Shown: positions 14,111 to 26,333 of the stretch, piece by piece
Layout: each line of letters begins with the position of its first letter
Position numbering within the stretch: the first letter of the stretch is position 1
Source of the DNA: Diadema setosum
Taxonomy: Eukaryota; Echinodermata; Echinoidea; Diadematoida; Diadematidae
Assembly (NCBI RefSeq): GCF_964275005.1
Contig: NC_092700.1
Span: 22,801,674 to 22,865,673 of the forward strand
Direction: 5' to 3'
Length of the DNA: 64,000 bases
Position numbers and translations under genes: made by a program
The notes under the pieces: generated by a model
Database searches by the model: none
The model's input: the letters and a program-made list of their open reading frames with translations, nothing else
What the model was told of the DNA's origin: nothing

Positions 14111-14480
14111 TTAAAGGCATTAGTTACCATTTGCAGATGAAACAAAAACCCAGCTTTAGTGCTTGAGAATAGTTCTAAAAGGTGAATTAGGGATAGAAAC
14201 AACCAATGTAAAGATGTTACTCAATATAAACAATGTTAATTAAGTATATAAAATGTGAACAGTAGCTCTAATAAAATTATTTCTTGACTAAACTGTCTTC
14301 AGTTATGGTTTACTCAGAAAAATAGTGATACACCCGTATCTCCTTTTGCTAGGCTTTATTGGGAAATTTTTGTATGGTAGGATGTTTTGCGATACAACTA
14401 ACCTACACATACAGTATCTGTATGCATTAACCCAAACATTTTTTTAAATCACTGCTCTGAATGGTAGACTGTACCTTTAA
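14111..14480. repeat. TTAA MITE, family B
   Basis: Begins TTAAAGGCATTAGTTACC and ends GTACCTTTAA. It shares GATGAAACAAAAACCCAGC and the TCTATCCCTAA-type block with the copies at 16218-16497 and 40779-41145, which lie in the opposite direction. Confidence 0.75.
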
Positions 14481-16217
14481 ACAACAAACTCCTGAGCAAT
14501 ATTTTCAAACTTTTAATGTATTTTGCTGTCTCATTGGCTTTGATGTACCATTACAATGCTCAAGTGACGTTTGTACGTGACAAGTCACATCGTGTAGTTT
14601 GATATCATACATACACTACAGGTACAATGTACATTGCACAGTGCACATGTACAACTGTACTTCCTTGAAGAATCAAATTATACACCATCACCGACAGAAT
14701 TTTGAGAATGCACACAGAAAGTGTAAGTGGGCGGCATGTGGTACATTAATCAGCAAAGAGTTGCTGCAATCGATAGGATGAAATTGCCTGTGGATGGTCT
14801 CGGACTCCGGAGACTTTGTGTTTATTGTATAAACTGTTCCGCCTCCACCGCGTGGTATGGATATTGTTGTGTCTTCCTCCGCAGATTTCTCAACTGTTAT
14901 TGGTAATGGTTTGAAACACAAGGCTGTGGATTTTTTTATGTGGACCTGAGCTGGGTGATACGTAAAAAATGCAGTCTGTAAACATTAATGCAGTTTGCCT
15001 ACCGGCTTTTGTTATTGTACACTGTAGACCAAGAAGAGGCTGTTAATTGGATGTACTTTGATAGGCCTGCAGCTTTCTGTGGCAGTAAAAGTGGAAACCA
15101 AGTAGGTCGTCCCATATTAAAGGGACTTCTCTGATTGTAGCATACTAATATGGATTGGCCTTGAGGGGGATACAACATTTATTGCCCGAACTAGAATTGT
15201 ATTGCCCTAGTCAAAGACGAGGGCAATACAATTCTAGTGAGGGCAATAAATGTCGTATCCCCCGAAAGGACAGTCCATATTATAATTATTACCCATTTTC
15301 AGGCATTTTAGGCATCTTCGAGCAGTTAAATTACAATGTAAACTTCCTGATTTACTGTAACAAAATCCACTCTGCGTCAGATCGAACCCTACACCACTGC
15401 GCTCAACTACACCCACATGCTTGCACACAACCCCATGCACAATCAGGTACGCCGCCAGCTCACACAGTCGCAGCGACCGTCCTCGTATTTACATGCTAAC
15501 GTATGGGAATTTGCCCTTCATCGCGAATCCTCTCCGTGAGCGATGCGTGTGTCGCAGATTTGTGAATGCACACATTGTTTTGTGCACGGTGTGTGTAATC
15601 GACACACAGCTACGCTCTTGAATGTCTTCTCTTTGTGGTCGACCGGAATGTTTACATGTAAAGTGAATTGCGAGACCTGGATATGCACTAATATCACCCG
15701 CTGACCTCCACGACCCTGCAAAATAACCAACTGCAATTTCCTCGCAAAACTACCTCGTATGGGTGATAATATGTGGTATCGCTTTCCCATCCATGTAGTG
15801 CAGTTATTTACGGGAAAACATTTCCTGAAACTTTCTTTTCCTGGCAATATGGAGTGCAGAAATGCTTCCCAGTATGTTAGCTATTGAACATGGTACACAT
15901 GTACACTGTACATTTCAATTCTTTAAGTTTGTGCAAATGCACATACCAAAAAATGACTTTTGTGTTTGCTATTGTGAGAGATGTAGAATAAATCACGGGA
16001 AATGTCGCATTTTAGAATTGCCATGCACTGATGTCTTTATAGGAAGTGTGATCCTTAATATACTGCTTATTTCATCACATCCATTTTTTTGTGTGTTAAT
16101 TTCATAACATTATTTTTTTTTTTTTGCAACAGCATTCCATTTGAGATTGCAATGTTATGTGAAAAGAACAACTGATTTTCTCTGCAGTAAAGACACAATA
16201 TTCATGACCAAAGACTT
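14481..16217. other. TRAM1 intron 3, middle part
   Basis: No exon-like sequence. It holds the 15146-15284 palindrome; the rest shows no feature I can name. Confidence 0.5.
15146..15284. repeat. Snapback palindrome in TRAM1 intron 3
   Basis: Arms around 15146-15209 and 15222-15284 are inverted copies, with cores such as AGAATTGTATTGCCCT and AGGGCAATACAATTCT. RNA from this strand would form a long hairpin. Confidence 0.75.
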
Positions 16218-16497
16218 TTAAAGGTACATGTACTATTTAACATTGGGTGCAGTGATTAAAAAAAATGTTCAAGTTATCACATAGACTGTTGACGGTTTAT
16301 TCCAGAACCAATTTTACTATATTGTTCACATTTTGTGTATAAGAAACTGCTAACATTGATTGTACTGATTGTCATTTTTACATTGATTGTCTATCAATGT
16401 ATGCACTATCCTTAACTCACATTTTAGCACTATTTTGAAGCACTAAAGCTGGGTTTTTGTCTCATCTGCAAATGGTAAATGATGCCTGTAAGGATTT
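16218..16497. repeat. TTAA MITE, family B (internally deleted copy)
   Basis: Begins TTAAAGGTACATG and carries AAAGCTGGGTTTTTGTCTCA near the right end. The right terminal bases have decayed (GCCTGTAAGG). It directly abuts the next element. Confidence 0.65.
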
Positions 16498-16889
16498 TTA
16501 AAGGGTGTGTACAGTTCTGGTCGAGGTGAGGATTTAGCTTTTAACGTTTTGCGAGATATTCAGAAACCACTCTATGAGATGTCAAAGAGCATGCAGTTCT
16601 AAGGGGTATCAAAAAGTTTATTCGATGAAAATCGGTTTTGAAATGGCTGAGATATCAAAAAACAAGGTGAAACAAAGAGATCCTAATAAAGTTGTGGCAT
16701 GTTGCCTTTTATTATTAGCACTTTTTTGGATATCTCAGCCATTTGAAAACCAATTTTCATCAAATAAATGTTGAATACTTCTTAAAATTACATGCTCTTT
16801 CATATTTCACAAGAGGCTTTTCATTATCTCACTTAGGAATGTTCAAGACATGAATCCCCACCTCAACCAGTACTGTACAGTCCCTTTGA
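16498..16889. repeat. TTAA MITE, family A
   Basis: Begins TTAAAGGGTGTGTACAGTTC and ends GTACTGTACAGTCCCTTTGA; the final TTAA has mutated to TTGA. Inside, a second inverted pair is built on GAAATGGCTGAGATATC and GATATCTCAGCCATTT. It sits 229 nt before TRAM1 exon 4. Confidence 0.85.
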
Positions 16890-17118
16890 TAGCGAGACAT
16901 GTCAGTGTTCAATTTCCAATTGAACAATATTCTGTAGGATATTTAATTTGATCTCACATCAGATTTTTGTCTTCTACGGCTTTAAAAGTACAGAAAACAG
17001 CTTTTTCTCTTTCAAAATATGAGCATAACAAGTAGCCTGACATTGCTAGAGTACAAACTGAATCAATGTTTCATCCTTCTTCTTTTCATAAGTGCTGTGC
17101 TTTCTCCTGACTCTGCAG

Positions 17119-17235
17119 AAACTGAATCGCAAGCTGCACCTCTCCAAGGTCAAGCACTCAAAGTTCAACGAGTCGGGTCAGCTGGTGACCTTTTACCTCT
17201 TCTCCATCCTGTGGGGCAGTGACATCATGATGAAG
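17119..17235 (+). CDS. TRAM1: TRAM1 exon 4 (residues 105-143)
   Basis: Encodes [20 protein letters not shown], the highly conserved basic cytosolic loop at the start of the TLC domain, followed by a membrane segment ([15 protein letters not shown]). Acceptor CTGACTCTGCAG, donor GTCAGT, both phase 0. A (TG)n run follows the donor within about 10 nt. Confidence 0.95.
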
Positions 17236-18443
17236 GTCAGTTAGGTGTGTGTGTGTGTGTGTGCGTGTGTGCGTTTTGATGTTGTCATAATGAAATTTGT
17301 ATTATTTTGTAATTGACTAATTTGTATGTTATTGTTTATATAAAAACGAAAGAAAGATAAAAGATTGACAAAAAAGTGTGTGTGTTTGTGTGTATTATGA
17401 AGTTTAACATGTGATTGCATGAGATAAGAATTTGTAAGGTGGGTGGGGCAATGGGAGGGTAGATGTGGAGGGGAGGGGGAGGTTTTCTCTATTGCAGTAC
17501 ATGTATGTTTCATTCAGTGTTTTGCTGTGATGTGTTGGATATTCATCAATTCTTCTGAATTATTCAGTTGATTTTTGTATAGTATTATTTAAATGGACAT
17601 GAAATGTCTGATTTATTATCTGTTGTGAACATTGAAATTAAAAAGAAAAATGTTTATATTTATAAAATTGCTTTAAGTCAGTTGGATGAAATAAACGACA
17701 ATTCATTAGAAAAAGAGATATATTGCGTAGCAGTGCGGGATGGCTTGTTGTGTTTTTTTCTGCCGATGTGAGTCATCTTGGAATAACAATCAAAATTCAT
17801 TCTAATGGTACATGTAGCCCTCGGCATGGTTTGGGAAACAAAGATAGCAATGGAGGACTTATCAATTGTTCATTGTTTATTTAGCTTGTGTATGAGCATG
17901 ATATGACTACCCATGTGAAATAATTTCCTGTGAATTCAAGTCTTTTTCATTTAATACATTGTAGATGTTTTAAGTATATTTCATTGGCTGTATTTTGAAA
18001 ATGTTTGATAATGGTTTAATAACCCACTCATGTACCTGCCTGGACAAAGAAAACTCACTTCTGGCAAGTGGGCTTAACGGGCGCTTGACCCTACAAAGGA
18101 TAGGGCCCTAGGTAATCAGAAACTTTTGAAAGGATCAGGCACTCTCAATTGTCAAGTCTAAAGATTTTGAGCAGATGTGTGCTGTGTTTGCTCGTCAACC
18201 ACTGCCCATCTCACATACATTGCAAAGAAACCTAGATTTACATTTATGAGACATGGCTGCAGTAATTGCAAGCTCACACCCCAACCGTGATGGCGAGACG
18301 ATAGCGATAATAGTGTAATAGCCAGGGACAAATCTGGTATCAATCTGTGCGCGAGACCCTTTGGGAATAGAGAGCCAGTCAGTGAGTCCTGTTAGAGGAA
18401 AACTATGCATTTGGGGTCAGAGGTCACAGAGACAGACAGACAG

Positions 18444-18446
<3 letters not shown>

Positions 18447-18479
<33 letters not shown>
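18447..18479. repeat. (CA)n microsatellite
   Basis: About 16 units, preceded by a short (CAGA)n run, shortly before TRAM1 exon 5. Confidence 0.95.
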
Positions 18480-18481
<2 letters not shown>

Positions 18482-18510
18482 CAAGTCTGTCTTGCCGTTA
18501 TTCTTTGCAG

Positions 18511-18600
18511 GAGGGTTTCACGCAGAACCTGTCTCATCTGTGGGAAGGCTACCCTCACACGCTTCTCTCCTTCCGATCAAAATTCTACTTCATAATTCAG
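18511..18600 (+). CDS. TRAM1: TRAM1 exon 5 (residues 144-173)
   Basis: A 90-nt exon, in frame at both ends, reading LWEGYPHTLLSFRSKFYFII plus Q. The YPH...F..KF(Y/F) pattern matches the TRAM region before the fourth membrane span. Acceptor TTCTTTGCAG, donor GTAAGG. A (CA)n microsatellite lies about 30 nt upstream of the acceptor. Confidence 0.94.
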
Positions 18601-19465
18601 GTAAGGGACACAAACAAGAAAAACCAACCACCTTCTAACATGCCATTTTTAGGTTGTTGATTTATACTGTCGCGGCACTCTCTCTCTCTCCTTTTGCTCC
18701 AGCGTAGACATGTAGATGGTAGCATAAAGTTGTTTTATTTCATAGTTTTTTTGTATGCTGCTGATTTAATGACCACTATTTATAGCGGCATGAGCAATTC
18801 ATCAAAGTTGTAAAGAGTTGTAAATTTCCCTGGAGATCTCTATCATGTAGTTGCGTTTCGCTATTTTTTTTTTTTTTAATATTTCAGTTTTTTTTTTTAC
18901 ACTTGTTTTTCCAGTGATTCATTACTGCTCCTCTCAAAAGACACATCATCTCGAGGAGAGAATATTGTAACGACAGTTTGTGATAAGGTTACCCATTGTT
19001 TTTCTCCTTTCTTCTGGACCAAGGGGAAGTTTACTTGAGGATACTCTTCTGGGGGTGAATGTTCTCTAGTTGTATCATTCTTTAAAGTTTGTTTGTCCCT
19101 TTTGCAGCCCATAAAATAAGATGCCTTTCATCATTAACTTGTTTATTGTAGAGGTAGGCTATTCATACCTTTCTGCAAAATAATAAAAATTGGAAACTTC
19201 TTGATGATGATGGGGAATTTAATGCATGTACTACATATTTCTAGTGAATTTATTCAGACCCCGAAAAACAGTAATGTTCCAAATGCTATTTTGGGTACAA
19301 AAAGGGAGCATATTCTCAAATGACATGGGGCAAGTTTTTCATTTCTTGTTTAAGAACTCTGTAGTGTATTGCATGAAATTTCATTTACAATGTTGGGAGA
19401 CATTATTCTTCCACTATGCAAAATTATGTGATGTTCGCTAAAGCGATGTACAAACTTTAGTGCAA

Positions 19466-19468
<3 letters not shown>

Positions 19469-19506
<38 letters not shown>
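19469..19506. repeat. (GA)n microsatellite
   Basis: About 19 units in TRAM1 intron 5. Confidence 0.95.
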
Positions 19507-19513
<7 letters not shown>

Positions 19514-19984
19514 TGTGCTTGAAAGGATGTACATTTATGTGTGTGTTAAAACTGCCCTGTGGGCAACCAGGATTGCAAGATTTTGTTTTGTTATATTTTC
19601 CTGCTTTCTTCATTTATACTCTTTGCTGAGCTACAAGCTTATGCATGCTGGCAGATCATTTTTTCCTTTTTTTTTTAAGGTACACATGCTTGTAGAAACA
19701 GAGTCATTTCTTCTTCTTTTTTTGTGACAAGGGCAAGAAGCAGACATTTCTCAGATATGTACTTCAGTTTCATTCAAAAGTTAAACAGTATGTTGATTGA
19801 TGGACATTTATTATGACAAAAAAAGATTTGGATGTTGTGTTTTGAACACTGCCCTTTTGACACCATTTTGCTTTCATTATTCTTTTTTTTTTCAGTTGAT
19901 AAAATGATGAATTTGTGGGCAACAGAGGGTCTGCAGTGATGTTTGATAAATTACCATCCCAATATCTCTCTTCCTCTTCACTAG

Positions 19985-20038
19985 ATTGCCTACTGGATCC
20001 ACGCTTTTCCCGAATTATATTTTCAGAAAGTTAAAAAG
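19985..20038 (+). CDS. TRAM1: TRAM1 exon 6 (residues 174-191)
   Basis: A 54-nt exon reading IAYWIHAFPELYFQKVKK, nearly invariant in TRAM proteins and part of the TLC signature. Acceptor CTTCACTAG, donor GTGAGT, phase 0 on both sides. Confidence 0.95.
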
Positions 20039-21031
20039 GTGAGTTCTTTCATGATTGTGTATTATATCCCTTGACTTGGCTCACTGATTGCAATAAACAC
20101 CTATTGTTTTGACAGTCAACAGCAAGATGAGAGCAACACATCCGTGAAGGTTTTATTGCAGACGTTGGTCAGTCATTTTATATGTGATTTGCACTTTCAC
20201 TTGACTCTGTGAACTGAGGAAATCATGCAGTTTGCTGTTCAAAATGCACCATGGAAATGCTTTGGCTTTGTCCTGTATAGTGCCCATTTGATGTGTCTTA
20301 TACCCCATTTATTGTGTTCAGAATATGTCATGAAGACCTACTTGTATGTTTGGTCTTTCATTTGAAGAAATAAACTTTTTAATTTCTGTCTCCAAGAGGA
20401 TGTTAAAGGAAAGTGACATCTCTGACATACATGTACAGTAGACAGAGTCCCTTGAGCATTGCATGCGTCCGTGCTGCTCAACCTTTTTCAACTCAAGGCC
20501 AGCTTTGGCTTCTACAAAGTTTTTTTTTTTTAGTTTTTTTTTTTTTTTTTAGGCCCGGTTAGATCAGACATAAATCTCTTTTGATTTCGTATTTGGCGGA
20601 CATCGCTGCCCACCTGTTCGAGCTTTGCAGCCCATCGGTTGAGAAGCGCTGGTATGATTATGCCGTATGTATTTAGCGAGCCTTATTAGTCTTTGTGAGT
20701 CGGGACTTGCTGACAATTTTGCGACTGGTTAGATTCATGTCCATGGAGTACGCAGTATGATCACTCGACTTGTGGTAAATGTACTGCATGCCAGTATACG
20801 TTTGTGCGCATATCACTTTCATGTCAGAATCAAAGTAGATGTTTGTGGGGTTTTTTTTCTTCTTCTTCGCGATTAGCACTCGACTTTTGAAAATGATAAT
20901 AATAAAAAAAAAAATTGTGTAAACAGTAATGTTTGATCTGTTTAATTCCACAAGAGAATACTTTTCACAGAAAGTTTTTTTTTCTCTGTCTCTCTCTGTT
21001 CAATATTGAGCCTGTGTGCTTGTATACATTT

Positions 21032-21833
21032 GGTCAATTCCACCGAAAGGTTGCATTTTATGAAAATCAAACTATTGAGTATAGATGATTAATGAAGCTT
21101 AATTAGATGATCTGGTATTGTTTACTCAAAGCAGCCTTTCACAATGGATATTTTGATACCTCATTTGTGAACATCGGTGAACGTGGAGAGGAGTTATGTC
21201 CGAAAAACCTTCATTTTTCATGAAAATTGCCAATTTTTGCAGAATTTATGTATCATTTCTGATACACTATTATGACCGTAATACAGCTTGTGTAATTCTC
21301 AGATGGCTTATTTTCTGAATGTTCTTTGGTCATAGATTGGTTTTATGATGTTCTAGAACTTGTTCCGGCATCAGTAAATATTATTCTTTCAATCTCAAAA
21401 TGTGTTAGTTGATAGCGTCCCATAAGTCACGTTTTTGTGTCCCATCAGTCACACTGGTTTTCCCTATCCTGCTACTGTACCAATGAGTAGATATTCATAC
21501 CACTTGGCTCAGGGTAAGCACCAACCCTTTGCTACATTCAGGAAAGAAAATATCTTTCCAGAGACTCTGTGTGTAAGAATATTTCAGAACTTACTTTCCC
21601 ATGTGAAAAACGGTGGTCCTCAGATGTCCCATAAGTCACGACAGCAATTTTTCGTTGCTTTATGTAATGCAATGATACTTTTCAAACTAAGCATGGTGTT
21701 TTCATAAACTGTGATATGATAGATCTAACCATGAACTGAGAAAAATGCATTTGATGCAACCATTTTCTCAAAATACTGGTTTGAAATTGCCGAAAATTGT
21801 CACTTTGTCTCATAAGTCACAATGGAATTGACC
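21032..21833. mobile_element. 802-bp inverted-repeat element with GGTCAATTCCA ends
   Basis: Terminal inverted repeats GGTCAATTCCA (21032-21042 and 21823-21833), flanked on both sides by ATTT. Carries GTCCCATAAGTCAC or one-base variants at about 21418, 21440, 21625 and 21808. No long coding frame. Confidence 0.65.
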
Positions 21834-22012
21834 ATTTAAGGATATACACCGTAATACTGTAGTTATTATCTTTATGATGTGAGCATTTACAGAGGGCTCT
21901 AAGTAACATTTGATGTGTGTTTGCAGCACTCCTGTAACAAGACCAATTTCTACAGTTAAGTCTGATATTAGTTGTTTTTATCAAATAATATGTCTGTTTT
22001 TCTCACTTTCAG

Positions 22013-22083
22013 GATGAAATGGGTGCAAGGATCCAATATTCTGCTTTCTACTTGTTCTTTGTGGTTGCGGCTTACCTTCTAAA
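22013..22083 (+). CDS. TRAM1: TRAM1 exon 7 (residues 192-215)
   Basis: A 71-nt exon: a short acidic loop (DEMGARIQ) then a hydrophobic span (YSAFYLFFVVAAYLL). Acceptor CTCACTTTCAG, donor GTGAGT. It ends two bases into the codon completed by exon 8 (Asn). Confidence 0.93.
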
Positions 22084-22306
22084 GTGAGTTCTTTACTTCA
22101 CCAGCTTTTTATGCCTCAGCCACGAAGTGGTGCCGGAGGCATTATTCCTGTATGTATTCACAAGTTTGCTGTCATTTGGCAGTTTAAACAAGAAAACACA
22201 GAGGCACTTTTTGACAGTGTTTCTTGTCTTATTCTAAGTTTACATTATGTTCTCAGTGGCTATGGAAGTCAAGTTTGCCCAAAATGTAGTGTGCTGTTGG
22301 TAGGTG

Positions 22307-22724
22307 GGGAAAGGGTGTGTACAGTTCTGGTCGAGGTGAGGATTTAGCTTTTAACTTTTTGCAAGATATTCGGAAACTACTCTATGAGATGTCAAAGAGC
22401 ATGCAATTCTAAGGGGTATCAATAGTTTATTTGATGAAAATCTGTTTTGATGTGGCCGAGATATCCCAAAACAAGTTGAAACAAAGATATCCAAAAACAA
22501 GTTGAAACAAAGAGATCCTAGTAAAGTTGTGGCCAGTAGTTTTTTATTATTATCACTTTTTTGGATATCTCAGCCATTTGAAAACCAATTTTCATCAAAT
22601 AAACGTTGAATCCTTCTTAGAATTGCATGCACTTTCTTATTTCATAAGAGGTTTCTCATTATCTCACTGAGGAATGTAAAAAACATGAATCCCCACCTCA
22701 ACCAGTACTGTACAGCCCCTTTAA
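22307..22724. repeat. TTAA MITE, family A (third copy)
   Basis: From GGGTGTGTACAGTTCTGGTC to CAGTACTGTACAGCCCCTTTAA. Very similar to 16498-16889, with a small internal duplication of GTTGAAACAAAGA. The left TTAA is lost. Confidence 0.8.
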
Positions 22725-23109
22725 TCTCACTTCTTCTTTTTTTCCCCTCTGCATTCTATTAAATGTTATTCATTCCAAATGAGCTCCAGTGAACATGTAG
22801 CTATCAGAAGCCATTCACACAGCATCAGGTCAGGCTAGATTTACTCTTGTTGTGCTATGACATTTTGGTACAGCCTACTATATACAGTACATGTAGGTTT
22901 CTCACTAGTGCTGTGACTGCCATGGCAAATTTTGGGCAGTGTATACAGTGCTATGAGGTTTTCTGTGCTAATCAGCACTTAAAACCACACAAAGGGTTTA
23001 AAAACTATTCTCAGAAGTGTCTACATAAATTACTGCTCTGGAAAGTGTTTGGGAGAAATGCTCATCAACTATTAATAGAGCTTTCCATCTGTCTTGTGTT
23101 TTCTTTCAG

Positions 23110-23220
23110 TTTGACTCGTCTTGGTCTAATGTGCATTGTGCTGCACTATATTGCTGAACTCACCTTCCATGTGGCACGACTTTTGTACTTTAGCGAAAAA
23201 ACAGAATTGTCAGCGCCATG
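23110..23220 (+). CDS. TRAM1: TRAM1 exon 8 (residues 215-252)
   Basis: Reads LTRLGLMCIVLHYIAELTFH, then VARLLYFSEKTE. The HY..E..FH..RL.YF pattern is the conserved core of the TLC domain. Acceptor TTTCTTTCAG, donor GTGAGT, phase 2 at the 3' end. Confidence 0.95.
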
Positions 23221-24160
23221 GTGAGTACATTCTATGTGGTGTTGTTTTTTTCCTTTCCATGTGATGTTGTTTTTTCCTTTCCATTTCCTTCCAAATTGCA
23301 CATTCATTTTATTTTTTAGATGCAGAGCTACAGCTTCGGCCACACCCTTTGATGTGTCTAGAATGCAATGCTATATCCATGTTCAAATTGACCACAAAGA
23401 ATAGAGTAACGTCATAGGAGCGAATCAATAAATGTTTTATTAAAAATACTAATGAGAAAGATTATATAGAATTGTGGAGTCTCCCCTTTTTTCCTCAAGC
23501 AGTAAGATTATTTTCATCCACATGCGATACAATGCAGATGAGGTAAATGTTGCCACCTAGCAGTGCTCTCATGGTTTGGGAGTAAATATCATTTAATCCA
23601 TGCCTACAATCCCGCATTTTGCCCGAGTCGACTGACCTTTGTAGCGTAAAGGTGAGGAGAAAATGCCATGAGCACTCAGGATGGCGAGAATGAGAAGAAA
23701 AATCAGACAATACTCTTTCCCTTTGGGGATTTTTTTTTTTTTTTTTTTTTACATTGAGCAGATGTTTGGCTTTTGGTGCGAATGAGGCTGTGCCTAAATG
23801 TCATCTTCAGAAACAAGTTTTGGAGGACAGGATAACTTCAGATGCTGTGAATGACACCAAATGTCAGTGTGTGGGAAGTTGCGAGCAGTTTTGACAGAAG
23901 ATGTCGGCTCGAGAGATATCAAAACTTGCCATTGTGTGGCTTTTCGCGCACCGGTCACAGCCTGTTTTAGGTCACCTCTATAATTGTGTGCAGATCAAAC
24001 TCTCTGTGGCTATTTCTCTTGTGAAAATTGGGTGCAGTAGCTCGTGGGAGGATTTTGCTTTCTTCTGCAAACTTAACCTGTCTGCATCTAGGTTTTTTTT
24101 TTTTTTCTCCCGAAATCATCCATCTACTGGAGAAAGATTAAATGAAACTGGTCAAATTCA

Positions 24161-26333
24161 TTAACCCTAACTTACCTGGGCTACACGAGCTTGAATTCCT
24201 GGGGGGGCATTATGGCCCCCCCCCCCCCCCTTCAGATCTTGGCCGCAAAATTTTGCATGAACATAAAGCCAGATGTAATCTACAAGACCGTTAAGTTAAA
24301 TTTTCAAAAAATTTGCATTTTCTTTTTTAAATCAATTAATTATGCAAATATATGTGACCGGCGACAACGGTTTCAGGCAAAAGTCGGGAATTTTGAAAAT
24401 TCATTTTTTCACTGAATCACATTGCCCATTTCCTAAGCTTTGCATTGATATAAAACACTTGTATTCTTCGGCACCATAAGTGGGCATAGAAAGAGAAATA
24501 AAATGCATTTTTTAAGTTGTTAGCCTGACAAAATTGCGAGAAAACAGGCTTTGAAGATTCACCTCTTTCTCAAAGACAATGTCCGAGCGGCGATGCGAGG
24601 GGAGAATCACCCATCCGTACGATGGTGCCAATCGATGTTAAGCTCCGCCTCTAGCAACCACATCGCCTTCTGATTGGCTCACTGAGAGAGTCAAATTTCC
24701 CGGGCACCTTCCTCGGAGCTCAGCGTATGGAGCCGAAAAACAATGCGTTTCGCTTCGCTTTCGGTTTGTTTACAGGACATCTTTCAACATGGCGAATACG
24801 ATAATTGCATGTACAGCTGTATGGTGTACATGTACATATTGGTGCATGCATTACGCAATGGCATCCACACGCCATGACCGTGTGCATGTAACAGGAGCGG
24901 TGGCGAATCCACACTTTTACAAATTGCGTTTTCATTGTGGTTGATTTGTCTATATCATTGGCGACCCTTTTGAAGGCAGAAAATTGCTAGTGCTGGCAAG
25001 GGTCACGCTTCCTGTTTGTTTTGCTTTTACAAGACATGCATATGTTGCTTTGTTCGGTGGTGCTAATCAAATTAAAAGAAAGAAAGAAACAAACACGACT
25101 CGTTAGTTTGGTGTGACCTTGACGTGTAGTATTTGAATATAATTAGTCACATGTGACCGCTCCTTTCCTCTCATCTACCTTCCATTGAGTCAGTCTGCTG
25201 TCACAATTTTTACTACATGTACAAGTAGACAAATTTGAGAATATCTAGTTTTCTTTTCACACGGTTATGTCATGCTACATGATTTTTGTTTCACTTTCGT
25301 TGTCGAACATTGCAATAGAATAGTTTGGATAGAAAGCCAAACGAAGAGCACGCACTACAGAGCGAGCATATATAAACCACTATAGCAAGAACAATGGAGC
25401 ATGTAATCGTGCACGCGTGGACAAAGCATTCCCCAAACGCTGCAACTGGTGTCTCCGAAAGCCGAATTATGTGAATGTATGCGACGCACCAACCAATCGC
25501 ATGCGAGACCCTTCGCCATAGCAACGCTGGGGATATTGGCGCGGCGTTCGAAAGAAGCTTGAAACTGACGAGTGCGATCCAACATAGGGTGCTTAAAATT
25601 CCATTTTCGATAGGAAAAACTTAGTCTTATGCTATGAAATTTAGTGTAGATGTAGAAAACATATCAAAGATTCGATTTCTGCAAAAAACCTAAATCGACA
25701 AAAATAATGGTCAAAATCTTTGTACCCCGCCTAGGAGGGAATTTGCTCTTGCGACTTTTGCCTGAAACCGTTGTCGCGGGTCACATATGCAAAAAACCTC
25801 ATTTTCGTCTGTAATTGGCTTATAAAAGCTTATGGAATGCTGATTTTTGGTGTAAATATTCCTAGTGACATTCCGAACATTTGTGCGTAAAGAAAAATTT
25901 CAGTATCAAAATTAACTTCTTATGTTTTTTATTGTTTTATCAATTCTTTATGTATTTCTTTGTTTTTTCGAACTTTTGTTTTTGTTGTTTTTTCAGCAGA
26001 ATTTGTCACACACATTTTTTGAAACATGATTATACTAATATAAATTGATTTCAGCCATTAAAATTAAAAATATGAATCTTTATATGAATTAATTGAAAAA
26101 ACACAATTTGTATTGACTGTACACAAAATCACGTTTTTTAGCAATTTTGGGGTTAACGAAAGTTTTTTGAAGGGGCGTGGCTTCGGAACGGTATGCCCGG
26201 GTGCTACAAATTTGGTCTCAAAAGTCGCGCAAGACTTAAAAGTAAAAAGTCAGCGAACGGCGCGGTCAAAAAATTTTGTGCGCCGGAATGGTCGCGGAAT
26301 TCATGGGGGGGGGGAGCCATAATGTGACGTTAA
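24161..26333. mobile_element. Outer TTAA element with poly-G ends, split by an insertion
   Basis: Starts TTAACCCTAACTTACCTGGG, ends CATAATGTGACGTTAA. Internal blocks such as TGCCCGGGTGC, AAATTTGGT.TCAAAAG and TGTACACAAA.TCACGTTTTT match the 12645-13073 element in reverse. It is enlarged by a second element at 24351-25787. Confidence 0.6.
24351..25787. mobile_element. Nested 1.44-kb DNA transposon remnant (TATGTGACC ends)
   Basis: About 33-nt terminal inverted repeats with one mismatch, containing GACAACGGTTTCAGGCAAAA. Flanked by TGCAAATA (left) and TGCAAAAA (right), a 7-of-8 match consistent with an 8-bp target duplication. The interior shows no intact transposase. Confidence 0.7.
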
